Shown: positions 27,025 through 35,401 of the stretch, piece after piece | Layout of the letters: every line of letters starts with the position of its first letter | How positions within the stretch are numbered: the stretch's first letter is position 1 | Source: Gp1-AA122 sp035631655 | GTDB taxonomy: Bacteria > Acidobacteriota > Terriglobia > Terriglobales > Acidobacteriaceae | DNA: 64,000 bases | Assembly: GCA_035631655.1 (NCBI GenBank) | Contig: DASQIH010000047.1 | Span: 1-64,000, forward strand | Direction: 5' to 3' | Program-made: the position numbers and the translations under genes | Notes under the pieces: generated by a model | What the model saw: the letters and a program-made list of their open reading frames with translations, nothing else | The model's database searches: none | Told to the model about the DNA's origin: nothing

Positions 27025-27040
27025 TGTGATGAGGATCACT
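27025..27040. promoter_or_regulatory. CRP-type dyad TGTGA-TGAGGA-TCACT upstream of the 2-oxoacid oxidoreductase operon
   Basis: It matches the consensus at nine of ten positions and is centred 88 bp before the first start codon (27121). This is the only regulatory signal I see in the 300-bp leader. It would put the operon under Crp/Fnr control. Confidence 0.5.
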
Positions 27041-27120
27041 CTCGGTTGTGCTATCTATCACGGCCTTTTACAGCTCAGGGGTCGAAACTGAACTGTAACG
27101 GGGCAAATAAGGAGGCGGTC

Positions 27121-27618
27121 ATGATGCTCGCGTACCGGCTCGTCCGGCTCATCGAAACCCACTCTGACGCTTTGGCAGCCGGACTTCTGGCGAAAGTCCA
27201 GAAGGCCCCGCTGCTGACGCAATATCAAAAGGTGCCCCCTGAGGAACTCAAGCAGACGGTGCACGAAATTTACCGTCACCTGGGCGACTGGCTGCTCAGC
27301 AAGAGCGAGCGCGATATTGAGCGGCGTTACGTTGAAATCGGCGCCCGCCGCGCCGCTCAGGAAGTGCCCTTGAGCCAGCTCAATTGGGTCATCGTCCTGA
27401 CCAAAGAGAACTTGTGGGAGTTCCTCAAGAAAGAAGCGGTCATGGACCGGCCAACCGAGGTCTTTGGCGAACTCGAAATGCTGCAGCTGCTCGATCAGTT
27501 CTTCGATCGCGCTGTTTATTACGGCGCCGTCGGCTACGAGCAGTACTGCGCTACCCATCGGCTGGCCGAGATCGCTGCAGCTAGACAGGAAGAGGTAAGG
27601 GATGTCTTGGGAAATTGA
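27121..27618 (+). CDS. RsbR N-terminal-like helical protein
   Basis: The product has 165 residues from the ATG at 27121, which has AAGGAGG upstream; the open frame to 26827 is not used. It is all-helical and resembles the non-haem globin-like N-terminal domain of RsbR/RsbRD stressosome proteins: IETHSDALAAGLLAKV, then EIYRHLGDWLL, and IGARRAAQEVPLSQLNWVIVL. The STAS domain that normally follows is absent. It overlaps the next gene by 17 bases, so it is part of the operon. A sensor or accessory role for the oxidoreductase is possible; nothing shows it directly. Confidence 0.65.
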   Translation: MMLAYRLVRLIETHSDALAAGLLAKVQKAPLLTQYQKVPPEELKQTVHEIYRHLGDWLLSKSERDIERRYVEIGARRAAQEVPLSQLNWVIVLTKENLWEFLKKEAVMDRPTEVFGELEMLQLLDQFFDRAVYYGAVGYEQYCATHRLAEIAAARQEEVRDVLGN

Positions 27619-28933
27619 ATACAAGAAAAAACTGCGGACTCCGGAAGAAGCTCTGCGCTGTGTGCAATCTGGGATGCGCGTATACATCCATCCTGGCTGC
27701 GCCGAGCCGGAAGTGTTGGTAAAGGCGCTTATCGCGCGCGCCCCGGCAGTCGAAGAGGTAGAGATCGTCCACCTGATGACCATGGGGGACGCTGGTTACA
27801 TTGCGCCGGAACTGGAAGGCCACTTCCGCCACAATGCCATTTTTATCGGCGGCAACGTACGCGAAGCGGTCAATGAAGGCCGCGCGGACTACACACCCGT
27901 TTACCTCAGCGAAGTAGAAAACCTGTTCGAGACTGGAGCCATGCCGCTAGACGTAGCGCTGATCCAGGTTTCGCCACCTGATGCCCACGGTTTCTGCAGT
28001 TTTGGTGTAGGCGTAGATACGACTCTCACTGCCGCCAAGTGCGCCCGCTACGTGGTCGCCCAGGTGAACGACCAAATGCCGCGCACCTACGGCGACAGCT
28101 TCATTCACGTGAACCAGCTCGACGTGGTTGTGGAAACGTCGCAGCCGCTGTGCGAACTGAAAAAGCTTGTGATCACCGACCTGCATGTTGCCATCGCCCG
28201 CAACGTAGCCGGTCTGATTGAAGACGGATCGGTGATCCAGACCGGAATAGGCGGCATCCCCGACGCCGTGCTGCCCTTCTTGATGGATCGCAAGGACCTC
28301 GGCGTACACACCGAGTTGGTTTCCGACAGCGTCATTCCCCTGATCGAGGCTGGCGTGATCAACGGCGAACGCAAGAACTTTAAGCCCCGCAAAATCATCG
28401 TGGGATTTGTGCTGGGAAGCAAGAAGCTATTCGACTTCGTTGACAACAACCCCATTTTCGAGTTCCACCCCAACGCTTACACCAACGACCCGGGGTTGAT
28501 CGCCCGTAACGACAAGATGGTGGCGATCAACTCCGCGTTGCAGATCGATCTGACGGGGCAGGTGTGCTCCGACTCGATTGGAACGTACTTCTACAGCGGC
28601 ATCGGCGGGCAGGTGGATTTCCTGCGCGGATCTTCTCGAGCGAAAGGCGGCAAGCCAATCATCGCTCTGTCCTCCACGGCCAAGGGCGGCACGGTCTCGC
28701 GCATTGCGCCGATGCTCAGTCCCGGTGCCGGCGTGGTCACCTCCCGAGGGTTAATCCGTTACGTGGTTACCGAATACGGCGTCGCTTACTTGCACGGCAA
28801 GTCGATTCGTGAACGGGCGAAAGCCCTGATCGAGGTTGCCCATCCCAAGTTCCGTGAAGAGCTTTACGCATATTGCGAACATACGAAGTGGCTGCAGCGT
28901 CCTCAACCAATGTCAACCGCACCAGCGAGGTGA
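27602..28933 (+). CDS. Acetyl-CoA hydrolase/4-hydroxybutyrate CoA-transferase family enzyme
   Basis: The product has 443 residues. Family landmarks are TPEEALRCVQSGMRVYIHPG, VSPPDAHGFCSFGVGVD, GIGGIPDAVL, FYSGIGGQVDFLRGS and the C-terminal VVTEYGVAYLHGKSIRERA. Members move CoA between acyl groups or hydrolyse acyl-CoA. Next to a 2-oxoacid:ferredoxin oxidoreductase it would release or recover CoA from the acyl-CoA made by that enzyme, conserving energy if a CoA acceptor acid is used. Substrate is not known. AGGAAGAGG lies before the start. Stop and ferredoxin start are 2 bases apart. Confidence 0.9.
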   Translation: MSWEIEYKKKLRTPEEALRCVQSGMRVYIHPGCAEPEVLVKALIARAPAVEEVEIVHLMTMGDAGYIAPELEGHFRHNAIFIGGNVREAVNEGRADYTPVYLSEVENLFETGAMPLDVALIQVSPPDAHGFCSFGVGVDTTLTAAKCARYVVAQVNDQMPRTYGDSFIHVNQLDVVVETSQPLCELKKLVITDLHVAIARNVAGLIEDGSVIQTGIGGIPDAVLPFLMDRKDLGVHTELVSDSVIPLIEAGVINGERKNFKPRKIIVGFVLGSKKLFDFVDNNPIFEFHPNAYTNDPGLIARNDKMVAINSALQIDLTGQVCSDSIGTYFYSGIGGQVDFLRGSSRAKGGKPIIALSSTAKGGTVSRIAPMLSPGAGVVTSRGLIRYVVTEYGVAYLHGKSIRERAKALIEVAHPKFREELYAYCEHTKWLQRPQPMSTAPAR

Positions 28934-28935
28934 AC

Positions 28936-29208
28936 ATGGCGCAAGCGCGCGGTAAAGTCACGATCAATGTGGAAGAATGCAAAGGATGCGGACTTTGTGT
29001 GGAGTCCTGCCCGCCCAAATGCCTCGAATTGATGCCCGACCTGAGTTCGTATGGCGTGCATCCGGCCCGGTACACAGGCCAGGGCTGCACCGGATGCGGT
29101 ATCTGCTTCTACTGCTGCCCGGAGCCGGGAGCCATCACCGTCTTCCGCATGCCGCCTCCGCCTAAGCCGGTCGTGGCCAAAGGAGGCGAACATGCGCCAG
29201 CTCTGTAA
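28936..29208 (+). CDS. 2x[4Fe-4S] ferredoxin subunit (delta) of the 2-oxoacid oxidoreductase
   Basis: The product has 90 residues. Two CXXCXXCXXXC motifs are present, CKGCGLCVESCPP and CTGCGICFYCCPE, typical of VorD/KorD-type subunits. Start chosen at the ATG at 28936; the open frame to 28873 overlaps the transferase. The alpha-subunit gene begins 17 bases before its stop, so the three products are made together. It passes electrons from the thiamine site to an external ferredoxin. Confidence 0.9.
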   Translation: MAQARGKVTINVEECKGCGLCVESCPPKCLELMPDLSSYGVHPARYTGQGCTGCGICFYCCPEPGAITVFRMPPPPKPVVAKGGEHAPAL

Positions 29209-30244
29209 GGGCAACGTTGCGGTGGTGAAGGGCGCCATCCTCGCGGGATGCCGCGCCTACTACGGATATCCCATTACTCCGGCCAGTGAAATCGCCGAAT
29301 CGGCAGCGCTGTATTTGCCGCAGGTGGGCGGAACCTTCATTCAGGCCGAAAGCGAAGTCGCCGCCATCAACATGGTGTACGGCGCGGCTGCGGCCGGGAT
29401 TCGCGTCATGACCGCCTCATCCGGTCCCGGCCTCAGCCTCATGCAGGAAGGCATCTCCTATCTTGCCGGTTCTGAACTGCCCTGCGTCATCGTCGACGTG
29501 GTTCGTGGCGGCCCTGGCTTGGGCAATATTGCGCCCGAGCAGAGTGATTACTTCGCAATGGTCAAAGGTGGGGGCCACGGCAACTATCGCAATCTGGTGG
29601 TAGCACCGGCTTCTGTGCAGGAGATGGCCGAACTCACCATGCTGGCCTTCGATCTTGCCGACCAGTACCGCAATCCGGTGGTGGTGCTGGCGGACGGCTT
29701 CGTCGGCCAGATGATGGAGCCGCTCGATCTGGAATATCACGAATTCACGCTGCCTGAAAAACTCTGGGCGGTGAAGGGAACTCCGGAGACACGCGCCAAC
29801 CTGATCAATTCCATTTACCTCGAGCCCGACGAATTGGAAGAGCACCAGCGCCAGATGGAAGCCAAGTACATTCGCGCACAGCAAGAAGAGCCCCGGCACG
29901 AGCTCTACATGACGGATGATGCCGATGTTCTGGTAGTCGGTTTCGGGATTGTTTCCCGGGTACTGCGTTCGAGCGTGGAAGAAGCCCGCAAAGAAGGGTT
30001 GCGCGCCGGATTATTCCGTCCCATCACGCTCTGGCCATTCCCGTCAAAGGCCTTGGCAGAGGCCGCAAGCCGCGTGCAGAAGGTTTTGGTGATCGAATTG
30101 AGCAACGGTCAGATGGTACAAGACGTGCGCCTCGCGCTGAACGGCAAAGTTCCCGTGGAGTTCTACGGGCGCGTGGGCGGCAACGTGCCGTCGGTAGAAG
30201 AAGTCCAGGCCGAACTGGTGGCGCGCACCGCGTCGCTGGTCTGA
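29192..30244 (+). CDS. 2-oxoacid:ferredoxin oxidoreductase alpha subunit
   Basis: The product has 350 residues from the ATG at 29192, with AAAGGAGG just upstream and inside the ferredoxin gene. The pyrimidine-binding domain has GCRAYYGYPITPASEIAE and FIQAESEVAAINMVYGAA, then TASSGPGLSLMQEG. The C-terminal transketolase-like domain has ADVLVVGFGIVSRVLRS and GLFRPITLWPFP. These are typical of VorB/KorA subunits. The enzyme decarboxylates a 2-oxoacid to acyl-CoA and reduces ferredoxin, or runs in reverse. Substrate (2-oxoglutarate, branched-chain or aromatic) cannot be fixed from sequence alone. Confidence 0.92.
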   Translation: MRQLCKGNVAVVKGAILAGCRAYYGYPITPASEIAESAALYLPQVGGTFIQAESEVAAINMVYGAAAAGIRVMTASSGPGLSLMQEGISYLAGSELPCVIVDVVRGGPGLGNIAPEQSDYFAMVKGGGHGNYRNLVVAPASVQEMAELTMLAFDLADQYRNPVVVLADGFVGQMMEPLDLEYHEFTLPEKLWAVKGTPETRANLINSIYLEPDELEEHQRQMEAKYIRAQQEEPRHELYMTDDADVLVVGFGIVSRVLRSSVEEARKEGLRAGLFRPITLWPFPSKALAEAASRVQKVLVIELSNGQMVQDVRLALNGKVPVEFYGRVGGNVPSVEEVQAELVARTASLV

Positions 30245-30256
30245 AGAGGAAAAACC

Positions 30257-31780
30257 ATGGCGGACGATACCAAGGCGGTGGTAAAGGAATCGGAAATCGG
30301 AACCAAGGCAAGTACTGAGCCCGAGTACGAAATAATTCATTCCAAGTCGCCGGTCTTTTACGACTTCTACGATCGCAAATCGGAACTGAAGCACCAGACC
30401 CACTATTGTCCCGGCTGCGGACACGGCCTTGTCCACAAGCTGATTGCCGAGGCGATCGAGGAAATGGGAGTACAGGATCGCACCATCTTTGTCAGTCCTG
30501 TGGGCTGCTCGGTGTTCGCGTACTACTACTTCGATGTCGGGAATGTACAGGTTCCGCATGGACGCGCTCCCGCCGCAGCCACCGGCCTCAAGCGTGCCCG
30601 CCCCGACAAGATAGTTATCTCGTACCAGGGCGATGGCGACCTGGCTGCCATTGGCACGGCGGAAATTATTCATGCTGCGAATCGCGGTGAGAAGATCAGC
30701 TGCTTCTTCGTCAACAACGCCATCTACGGCATGACGGGCGGCCAGATGGCGCCGACGACTCTCGTGGGCCAGAAGAGCACGACTTCTCCCTGGGGGCGGC
30801 GGCCGGTCAATGAAGGTTTCCCAATACACGTCTGCGAGCTGCTGTCTACTCTCGAGGCACCAGCCTACATAGAACGCGTGGCGCTATCGGACAACAAAAA
30901 CATCATGAAGGCGCGCCGGGCGATTCGCAAAGCGCTGCAAAACCAGCGCGACGGTGTTGGTTTCTCCTTTGTCGAGATCCTCTCGCCATGCCCGACTATT
31001 TGGGGAAAAGAGCCCGTCGCTGCCCGCAAGTGGGTGGCGGAAAAAATGATTCCGGTCTTTCCCCTGAATGTTTTTCGCGATCGCAAGCCGGAAATCCCGC
31101 AGGTTGAGAATCCGCCTCAGCGCCCCGTTCCGGAAGCCCTTGAACTGGTGACCGAAAAGGCCGAAGCCACCAACGGCCGCACGCAGCACGCCCATCATTT
31201 CAAACAGATGACCATCAAAGTGGCTGGTTTCGGTGGACAAGGCGTTCTGCTGCTGGGACAGCTGCTGATTGAAATGGGAATGCGCGAAGGCCTGGAGGTG
31301 AGCTGGCTGCCCTCCTATGGACCGGAGATGCGCAGCGGCAGTGCGCATTGTCACGTGTGCCTGTCGAAAGAGCGCATCGGCTCGCCCCTGATCTCGCATC
31401 CCGATGTGCTCATTGCGATGAATGAATTGTCGCTACGCAAATTCGCGCCGCAGGTCGCGCCCGGGGGGCTGATTCTCTACAACCGCGACAGTCTTCCTGC
31501 GGATTTCCAGCTACCCCAGGCGCAGGTGATCTGCATTCCAGCCTCGGAAATCGCCGACGAGCTAGGTTCGGCCAAGGTTGCAAACGTCATCATGATGGGA
31601 GCGTTGCTGGAAGAGACCGAGTGCCTTGCACCGGCAACGGCCATGGCTACTCTCGAACGGATCGTGAAACGCAAGGAACTGCTCGAGCTCAATCGGGAAG
31701 CCCTCGCCACCGGCCGTCGGTTCGTTGACGAACATGCCCATTTAGAGGCGGTGACCCAGCCGGACGGGTTCGCGTACTAG
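30257..31780 (+). CDS. 2-oxoacid:ferredoxin oxidoreductase, fused beta and gamma subunits
   Basis: The product has 507 residues. The beta part (about 40-280) has HYCPGCGHG at 49-57 and the thiamine diphosphate motif GDGDLAAIG to VNN at 126-154. A linker rich in Pro, Glu and His follows (about 285-316). The gamma part starts near 318 with KVAGFGGQGVLLLGQLL and continues with PSYGPEMRSGSAHCHVCLS and KVANVIMMGALLE. Beta and gamma are usually separate genes. There is no internal stop or start signal, so this is a true fusion. It ends the operon. Confidence 0.92.
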   Translation: MADDTKAVVKESEIGTKASTEPEYEIIHSKSPVFYDFYDRKSELKHQTHYCPGCGHGLVHKLIAEAIEEMGVQDRTIFVSPVGCSVFAYYYFDVGNVQVPHGRAPAAATGLKRARPDKIVISYQGDGDLAAIGTAEIIHAANRGEKISCFFVNNAIYGMTGGQMAPTTLVGQKSTTSPWGRRPVNEGFPIHVCELLSTLEAPAYIERVALSDNKNIMKARRAIRKALQNQRDGVGFSFVEILSPCPTIWGKEPVAARKWVAEKMIPVFPLNVFRDRKPEIPQVENPPQRPVPEALELVTEKAEATNGRTQHAHHFKQMTIKVAGFGGQGVLLLGQLLIEMGMREGLEVSWLPSYGPEMRSGSAHCHVCLSKERIGSPLISHPDVLIAMNELSLRKFAPQVAPGGLILYNRDSLPADFQLPQAQVICIPASEIADELGSAKVANVIMMGALLEETECLAPATAMATLERIVKRKELLELNREALATGRRFVDEHAHLEAVTQPDGFAY

Positions 31781-31917
31781 CCTGAGCACTGGAATCCACT
31801 CGTAAGTGGCGGGGCACGGTTCCAGCTGTGCTCTCGCCTACCTCTCTCCTGTTGAACTTGCGCTCCGTGTGCGCTGCGGCGGCTCTCCAATCCCGCCCTT
31901 CCCAGCATCCAAACTGT

Positions 31918-32841
31918 ATGCTCCGATTTTTCCCGTCGCAAAGACAAATAGCCGGCTTGGTCTCACTAATGCTCTTGCTGGTACTGGCTGTGGGTTGCGG
32001 CCTTTCGTCCGCTGGCGGACAAAGGCTGCCAGGACCAGCTCCAGGACCGGCCGCCGTCCCGCTGTTCGGCCATATCGTTTTGATAGTGGAGGAGAACCAC
32101 AGCTATTCCGAAGTCGTTGGAAATTCGGCGATGCCATACCTGAACAGCCTGGCTGCCCAGTACGGCTTGGCCACGCAGTACTACGCCAATACCCATCCCT
32201 CGATTGGCAACTATTTCATGCTCACAACCGGGCAGATTGTCACCAATGATGACTTATTCATGGGTACCATTGATGTGGACAATATCGTTCGAGAATTGAT
32301 TGCCGCGGAAAAAACCTGGAAATCCTATGCTGAGAGCATCCCTTATCACGGATTCACGGGAGGGGATACTTATCCGTATGCCAAGCGCCATAACCCGTTC
32401 TCGTATTTCACGGACGTGGTCAACAGCAGCACTCAGGTGCAGAATCTCGTTTCCCTGTCGCAATTTCAATCGGATCTGGCTAACAATCAGCTGCCCAATT
32501 TCTCTTACCTGGTCCCCAATGCCCTGGACGATGGACACGACGGGCCGCTTCAAGTCGCTGACGCCTGGCTGCAGTACAATGTAGCGCCCTTAATTTCCAA
32601 TTCGACTTTCCAGGCGGATGGATTGCTGATCATTGTCTTCGATGAGGCGAATACCAACGATTCGACGAACGGCGGCGGGCACGTCGCGGCGCTGATTATT
32701 AGCCCAAAAGCGAAACAGGGATTTCAGTCCACCGCCTTATATCAGCACCAGAGCACACTGCGTTTGATCCTGCAGGGCTTGGGAGTCACAACGTTCCCGG
32801 GCGCCGCCAGCAACGCGCCCCAGATGGGTGAGTTTTTCTGA
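31918..32841 (+). CDS. Lipoprotein phosphoesterase (phospholipase C/acid phosphatase family)
   Basis: The product has 307 residues from the ATG at 31918; the frame is open to 31828. A lipoprotein signal ends at LAVGC. The PF04185-type phosphoesterase core has HIVLIVEENHSYSEVVGN, YYANTHPSIGNYFMLTTG, NFSYLVPNALDDGHDG and LIIVFDEA, with the metal ligands Glu/Asn, Asp-His and Asp/Glu in the expected places. It should cleave phosphate esters outside the inner membrane. A close paralogue lies at 53753-54679, sharing GVTTFPGAA near the C-terminus and the ending F-F. Confidence 0.85.
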   Translation: MLRFFPSQRQIAGLVSLMLLLVLAVGCGLSSAGGQRLPGPAPGPAAVPLFGHIVLIVEENHSYSEVVGNSAMPYLNSLAAQYGLATQYYANTHPSIGNYFMLTTGQIVTNDDLFMGTIDVDNIVRELIAAEKTWKSYAESIPYHGFTGGDTYPYAKRHNPFSYFTDVVNSSTQVQNLVSLSQFQSDLANNQLPNFSYLVPNALDDGHDGPLQVADAWLQYNVAPLISNSTFQADGLLIIVFDEANTNDSTNGGGHVAALIISPKAKQGFQSTALYQHQSTLRLILQGLGVTTFPGAASNAPQMGEFF

Positions 32842-32888
32842 AGCGATACCAAGACGGTGGGCTTGAGTACCAGCCGGGGTAGTTGCGC

Positions 32889-33076
32889 GCTGTCATGCTG
32901 AGCGAAGCATGTCCCCGACACGGGGACATGCGGAATCGAAGGAATTCTTGCCAGCCTGCCTCCGTAGTGCCGAATCCAGGCATTTCCGCCCCAAAAGGCC
33001 TCCCAGCAAAATGCCTTGCAACGGCTGTCATGATGCAGACAGACAAGGGGTCCTTCGCTTTGCCCAGGATGACAGC
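32889..33076. repeat. Intergenic repeat element with inverted ends
   Basis: The ends GCTGTCAT (32889-32896) and ATGACAGC (33069-33076) are exact inverted repeats. Inside, GCATGTCCCC-GACAC-GGGGACATGC (32907-32931) is a perfect 10-bp stem with a 5-base loop. The left end (TCATGCTGAGCGAAGCAT) resembles the TCATTCCGAGCG repeat family elsewhere in the window. The hairpin may also end transcription of the phosphoesterase gene. Confidence 0.6.
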
Positions 33077-33105
33077 TCGTTTTCTGATTGTGACCGCCTG
33101 TTTTC

Positions 33106-33921
33106 TTATTCCGCCCGCTTCCCGTGCAGCCTCACTGACGCGACCGCAGCCGCGGCCTCATACATCCAGTGATCAGTCTTGCCGCCACCGCAGCAGGAAG
33201 TCGCCGACTTCTCCTCCAGGCCATACGCCACGAGGAGCTTGCTCGTGGGCACGATCTGCGGCACGCTGAGTTCAGCTAGTCCGGCTTCTAGGGCCATTCG
33301 GACGTAGTCATGGAGCAGGCTTGCGCCGGCCACACAACCGACGTAGGCGTTCACGTCCTTCTCGATCTCGGGTGGCAGTTTCTTCAGAAGGACGAGGTCG
33401 CTCACCGCAAACTGGCCGCACGGCTTCAGCACACGCCGAATTTCACGGAATACTGACGGCTTATCCACGCTCAAGTTGATGACACAGTTGCTGACAACTA
33501 AGTCGACCGACGCATCTTCCACCGGGAGCTTCTCAATCTGTCCTTTGCGGAATTCGACATTAGTTGCGCCCAACTCAGCAGCATTCTTGCGGGCTTTCTC
33601 CAGCATGTCGTCAGTCATGTCCACGCCGATCACTCGTCCAGTCGGACCAACGCGCTGCCAGGCCAGAAAAGCATCAAATCCCGCACCACTTCCCAAGTCC
33701 AACACTGTCATTCCCGGCTGGATCGCGGCCAGGGCCAGCGGATTCCCGCATCCTAGCCCCAGGTTGGCTTGCTGGGCGATGGCCAGATCTTCTTCCGAAT
33801 ACCCAATCGCCTTGGCAACCTCACTTGTCGTGGAACATCCGCAACCTGACCTTTCGCCTCGCGCGATCGCACCGTAGCGCTCGCGTACAACATCCAAGAT
33901 TCCACCTTCATTGCCTGACAT
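33106..33921 (-). CDS. arsM: Arsenite S-adenosylmethionine methyltransferase
   Basis: The product has 271 residues. The SAM-binding motif is VLDLGSGAGFD, followed by GVDMTDDMLEKAR. Cys58 (LGLGCGNP), Cys146 (VSNCVINL) and Cys196 (YVGCVAGA) match the three cysteines that bind As(III) in characterised ArsM. It methylates arsenite with SAM and a thiol reductant, giving volatile or less harmful species. Extra CGC (27-29) and CC (near 244) pairs are common in bacterial homologues. The upstream marR gene overlaps its start by 14 bases, so both are transcribed together. Confidence 0.93.
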   Translation of the reverse strand: MSGNEGGILDVVRERYGAIARGERSGCGCSTTSEVAKAIGYSEEDLAIAQQANLGLGCGNPLALAAIQPGMTVLDLGSGAGFDAFLAWQRVGPTGRVIGVDMTDDMLEKARKNAAELGATNVEFRKGQIEKLPVEDASVDLVVSNCVINLSVDKPSVFREIRRVLKPCGQFAVSDLVLLKKLPPEIEKDVNAYVGCVAGASLLHDYVRMALEAGLAELSVPQIVPTSKLLVAYGLEEKSATSCCGGGKTDHWMYEAAAAVASVRLHGKRAE

Positions 33922-34450
33922 TGCGTTTTCTCCTTGACGTTCCCTCGTTGCCTCGATCCATGACTCTGCAGCTCACTGCAATTTCCGGCCACTCCCCGTT
34001 AAACTCGCAGCAGCCTTCCGGCCCCATCGCCTGGTTAAGCATGCGGAGGGCGGCCAGAAGTTGCGGCCGGAAGCCGGCAGGAATTGCGCTTACGATTTTT
34101 TGCGTGCGGTCCAGCATGAGTTCATCAATACGACGGCGTACTTCCCGCCCGTCGGTCGTGATCATCACCATTGCCGCCCGGCCATCCTTGCTCTTTCCGC
34201 GAACCCGCTGCACCAGCCCTTGTGCCTCAAGTTTTTCCAGGACACGAGTCATCGCGCTGGGAGTGATGCCCGATTCAGTGGCTAGGTCGGAGAGGCGCGC
34301 ACCCTGCTTGTCGACCAGTGTGCGCAGAATGCTGCACTGCCGCGGCGTCATGCCTTCGCAGCACGCTTCATCCGGCCCCACACGCCCCAGCACCCGGGCC
34401 AGCTGCTCCAATTCATGCGACCAGCTGTGTAGTTGAGAGTCTTGCGGCAT
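33908..34450 (-). CDS. MarR-family regulator with paired cysteines, upstream of arsM
   Basis: The product has 180 residues. The MarR winged helix is seen in MTPRQCSILRTLVDKQG, LSDLATESGITPSAMTRVLEKLEAQGLVQR and a wing with RAAMVMITTDGREV. Cys30-Cys31 and Cys39 lie before the HTH, and Cys147-Cys148 and Cys161 lie in the dimerisation region. Such pairs suit thiol-based sensing of As(III) or oxidants. It heads the marR-arsM operon and has an inverted repeat 21-41 bp before its start. Most bacteria use ArsR for this task, so an arsenic-responsive MarR is inference. Confidence 0.85.
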   Translation of the reverse strand: MPQDSQLHSWSHELEQLARVLGRVGPDEACCEGMTPRQCSILRTLVDKQGARLSDLATESGITPSAMTRVLEKLEAQGLVQRVRGKSKDGRAAMVMITTDGREVRRRIDELMLDRTQKIVSAIPAGFRPQLLAALRMLNQAMGPEGCCEFNGEWPEIAVSCRVMDRGNEGTSRRKRNVRQ

Positions 34451-34470
34451 GAAATCACCCTAGCAAATAC

Positions 34471-34491
34471 ACTTGCATGAGTCAAGCAAGT
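34471..34491. promoter_or_regulatory. Inverted repeat ACTTGC-N9-GCAAGT, probable operator of marR-arsM
   Basis: Perfect 6-bp arms around ATGAGTCAA, with a second nested CTTG-N7-CAAG dyad. It lies 21-41 bp before the marR start codon in an AT-rich stretch, the usual place for a MarR autorepression site (TTGC-type). Confidence 0.6.
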
Positions 34492-34825
34492 AAATAAATA
34501 TGCCGCCTCGACCTAGCTTAGCTAGACCGATCCTGACCTTTGCCTCAGAGTGCGCCGTAGCTGTTCCTTGTTCCTTTACAAAATTTGACAGTTACTTTTG
34601 CCCACCCGCGACGTCTAATGCTGGAAAGGTTCCGAGTCGTGTCTGGATTCCCACCCAGTCCAGGACGCAGCGTGCTCGCGGACTTATACCGCCAGATTCG
34701 CGCCCGGTTCCGCCATTTTTGGTGAAACAACCGCGCGTGAGTCTACGTATTGGTCAGGAGGAGCGGTCTTTCCGCCTTACCGCTGGCTCTTGCAGCGATC
34801 GTAGGAAGTACACCGGAGGATGGCC

Positions 34826-35359
34826 ATGGATCTGGGGAGAACCGGAAGCAACGGCAGTAACGGAAGCGCAACTGGCAAGTCGGACACAGCCGACGATCAC
34901 GTCCAGCAAGTCTTGAAATCAGCGCACGACGAATTACGCACCCTTCTCAAGCAGCGCGCCGAGATCATGAAACGCATCGGCACGGTCAAGCAAACCATCG
35001 TCGGTCTGGCCAACATGTTCGGCGACGGAGTCCTGAACGACGAGTTGCTGGAGTTGATCGACCGCAAAAGCAATGGTCGCCAGCCCGGGTTTACCAAGGC
35101 CTGTCGTATGGTTTTGATGGAAGCCGGCAAGCCCCTGGGCGCACGAGAAGTCTGCGACCACATTCAGCAAAAGCTCCCGCCCGTGCTGATGCGCCACAAA
35201 GATCCGCTCGCATCGGTGACCACGGTGCTTAACCGCCTGGTGGATTACGGTGAAGCGCGAACGGTGGTCAAAGAGAACGGCCGGCGAGCCTGGGAGTGGG
35301 TATCGGACTCGATGAATACCGCCTCTCTGCCCCTGCCGGCTGAGAAGCGTGCGTCCTAG
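34826..35359 (+). CDS. Coiled-coil protein with C-terminal winged-helix domain
   Basis: The product has 177 residues. The ATG at 34826 is chosen over 34820 because GGAGG ends 6 bases before it. A Gly/Ser/Asn-rich N-terminus is followed by a helical region (HVQQVLKSAHDELRTLLKQR) likely to form a coiled coil. The C-terminal winged helix runs from about 90 to 160 (LMEAGKPLGAREVCDHIQQ, SVTTVLNRLVDYGEARTV) and resembles the HARE/HB1-type wHTH. DNA binding is likely; targets are unknown. It stands alone between the arsenic pair and PilZ. Confidence 0.65.
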   Translation: MDLGRTGSNGSNGSATGKSDTADDHVQQVLKSAHDELRTLLKQRAEIMKRIGTVKQTIVGLANMFGDGVLNDELLELIDRKSNGRQPGFTKACRMVLMEAGKPLGAREVCDHIQQKLPPVLMRHKDPLASVTTVLNRLVDYGEARTVVKENGRRAWEWVSDSMNTASLPLPAEKRAS

Positions 35360-35401
35360 GTGGAGCAGGAGTCGCTTGCAGTCTTTGAAGGCCGGGCACT
35401 A

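Noticed and set aside
30044..30829. Minus-strand open frame of 261 codons
   Set aside because: Antisense to the alpha and beta-gamma oxidoreductase genes, which have clear motifs.
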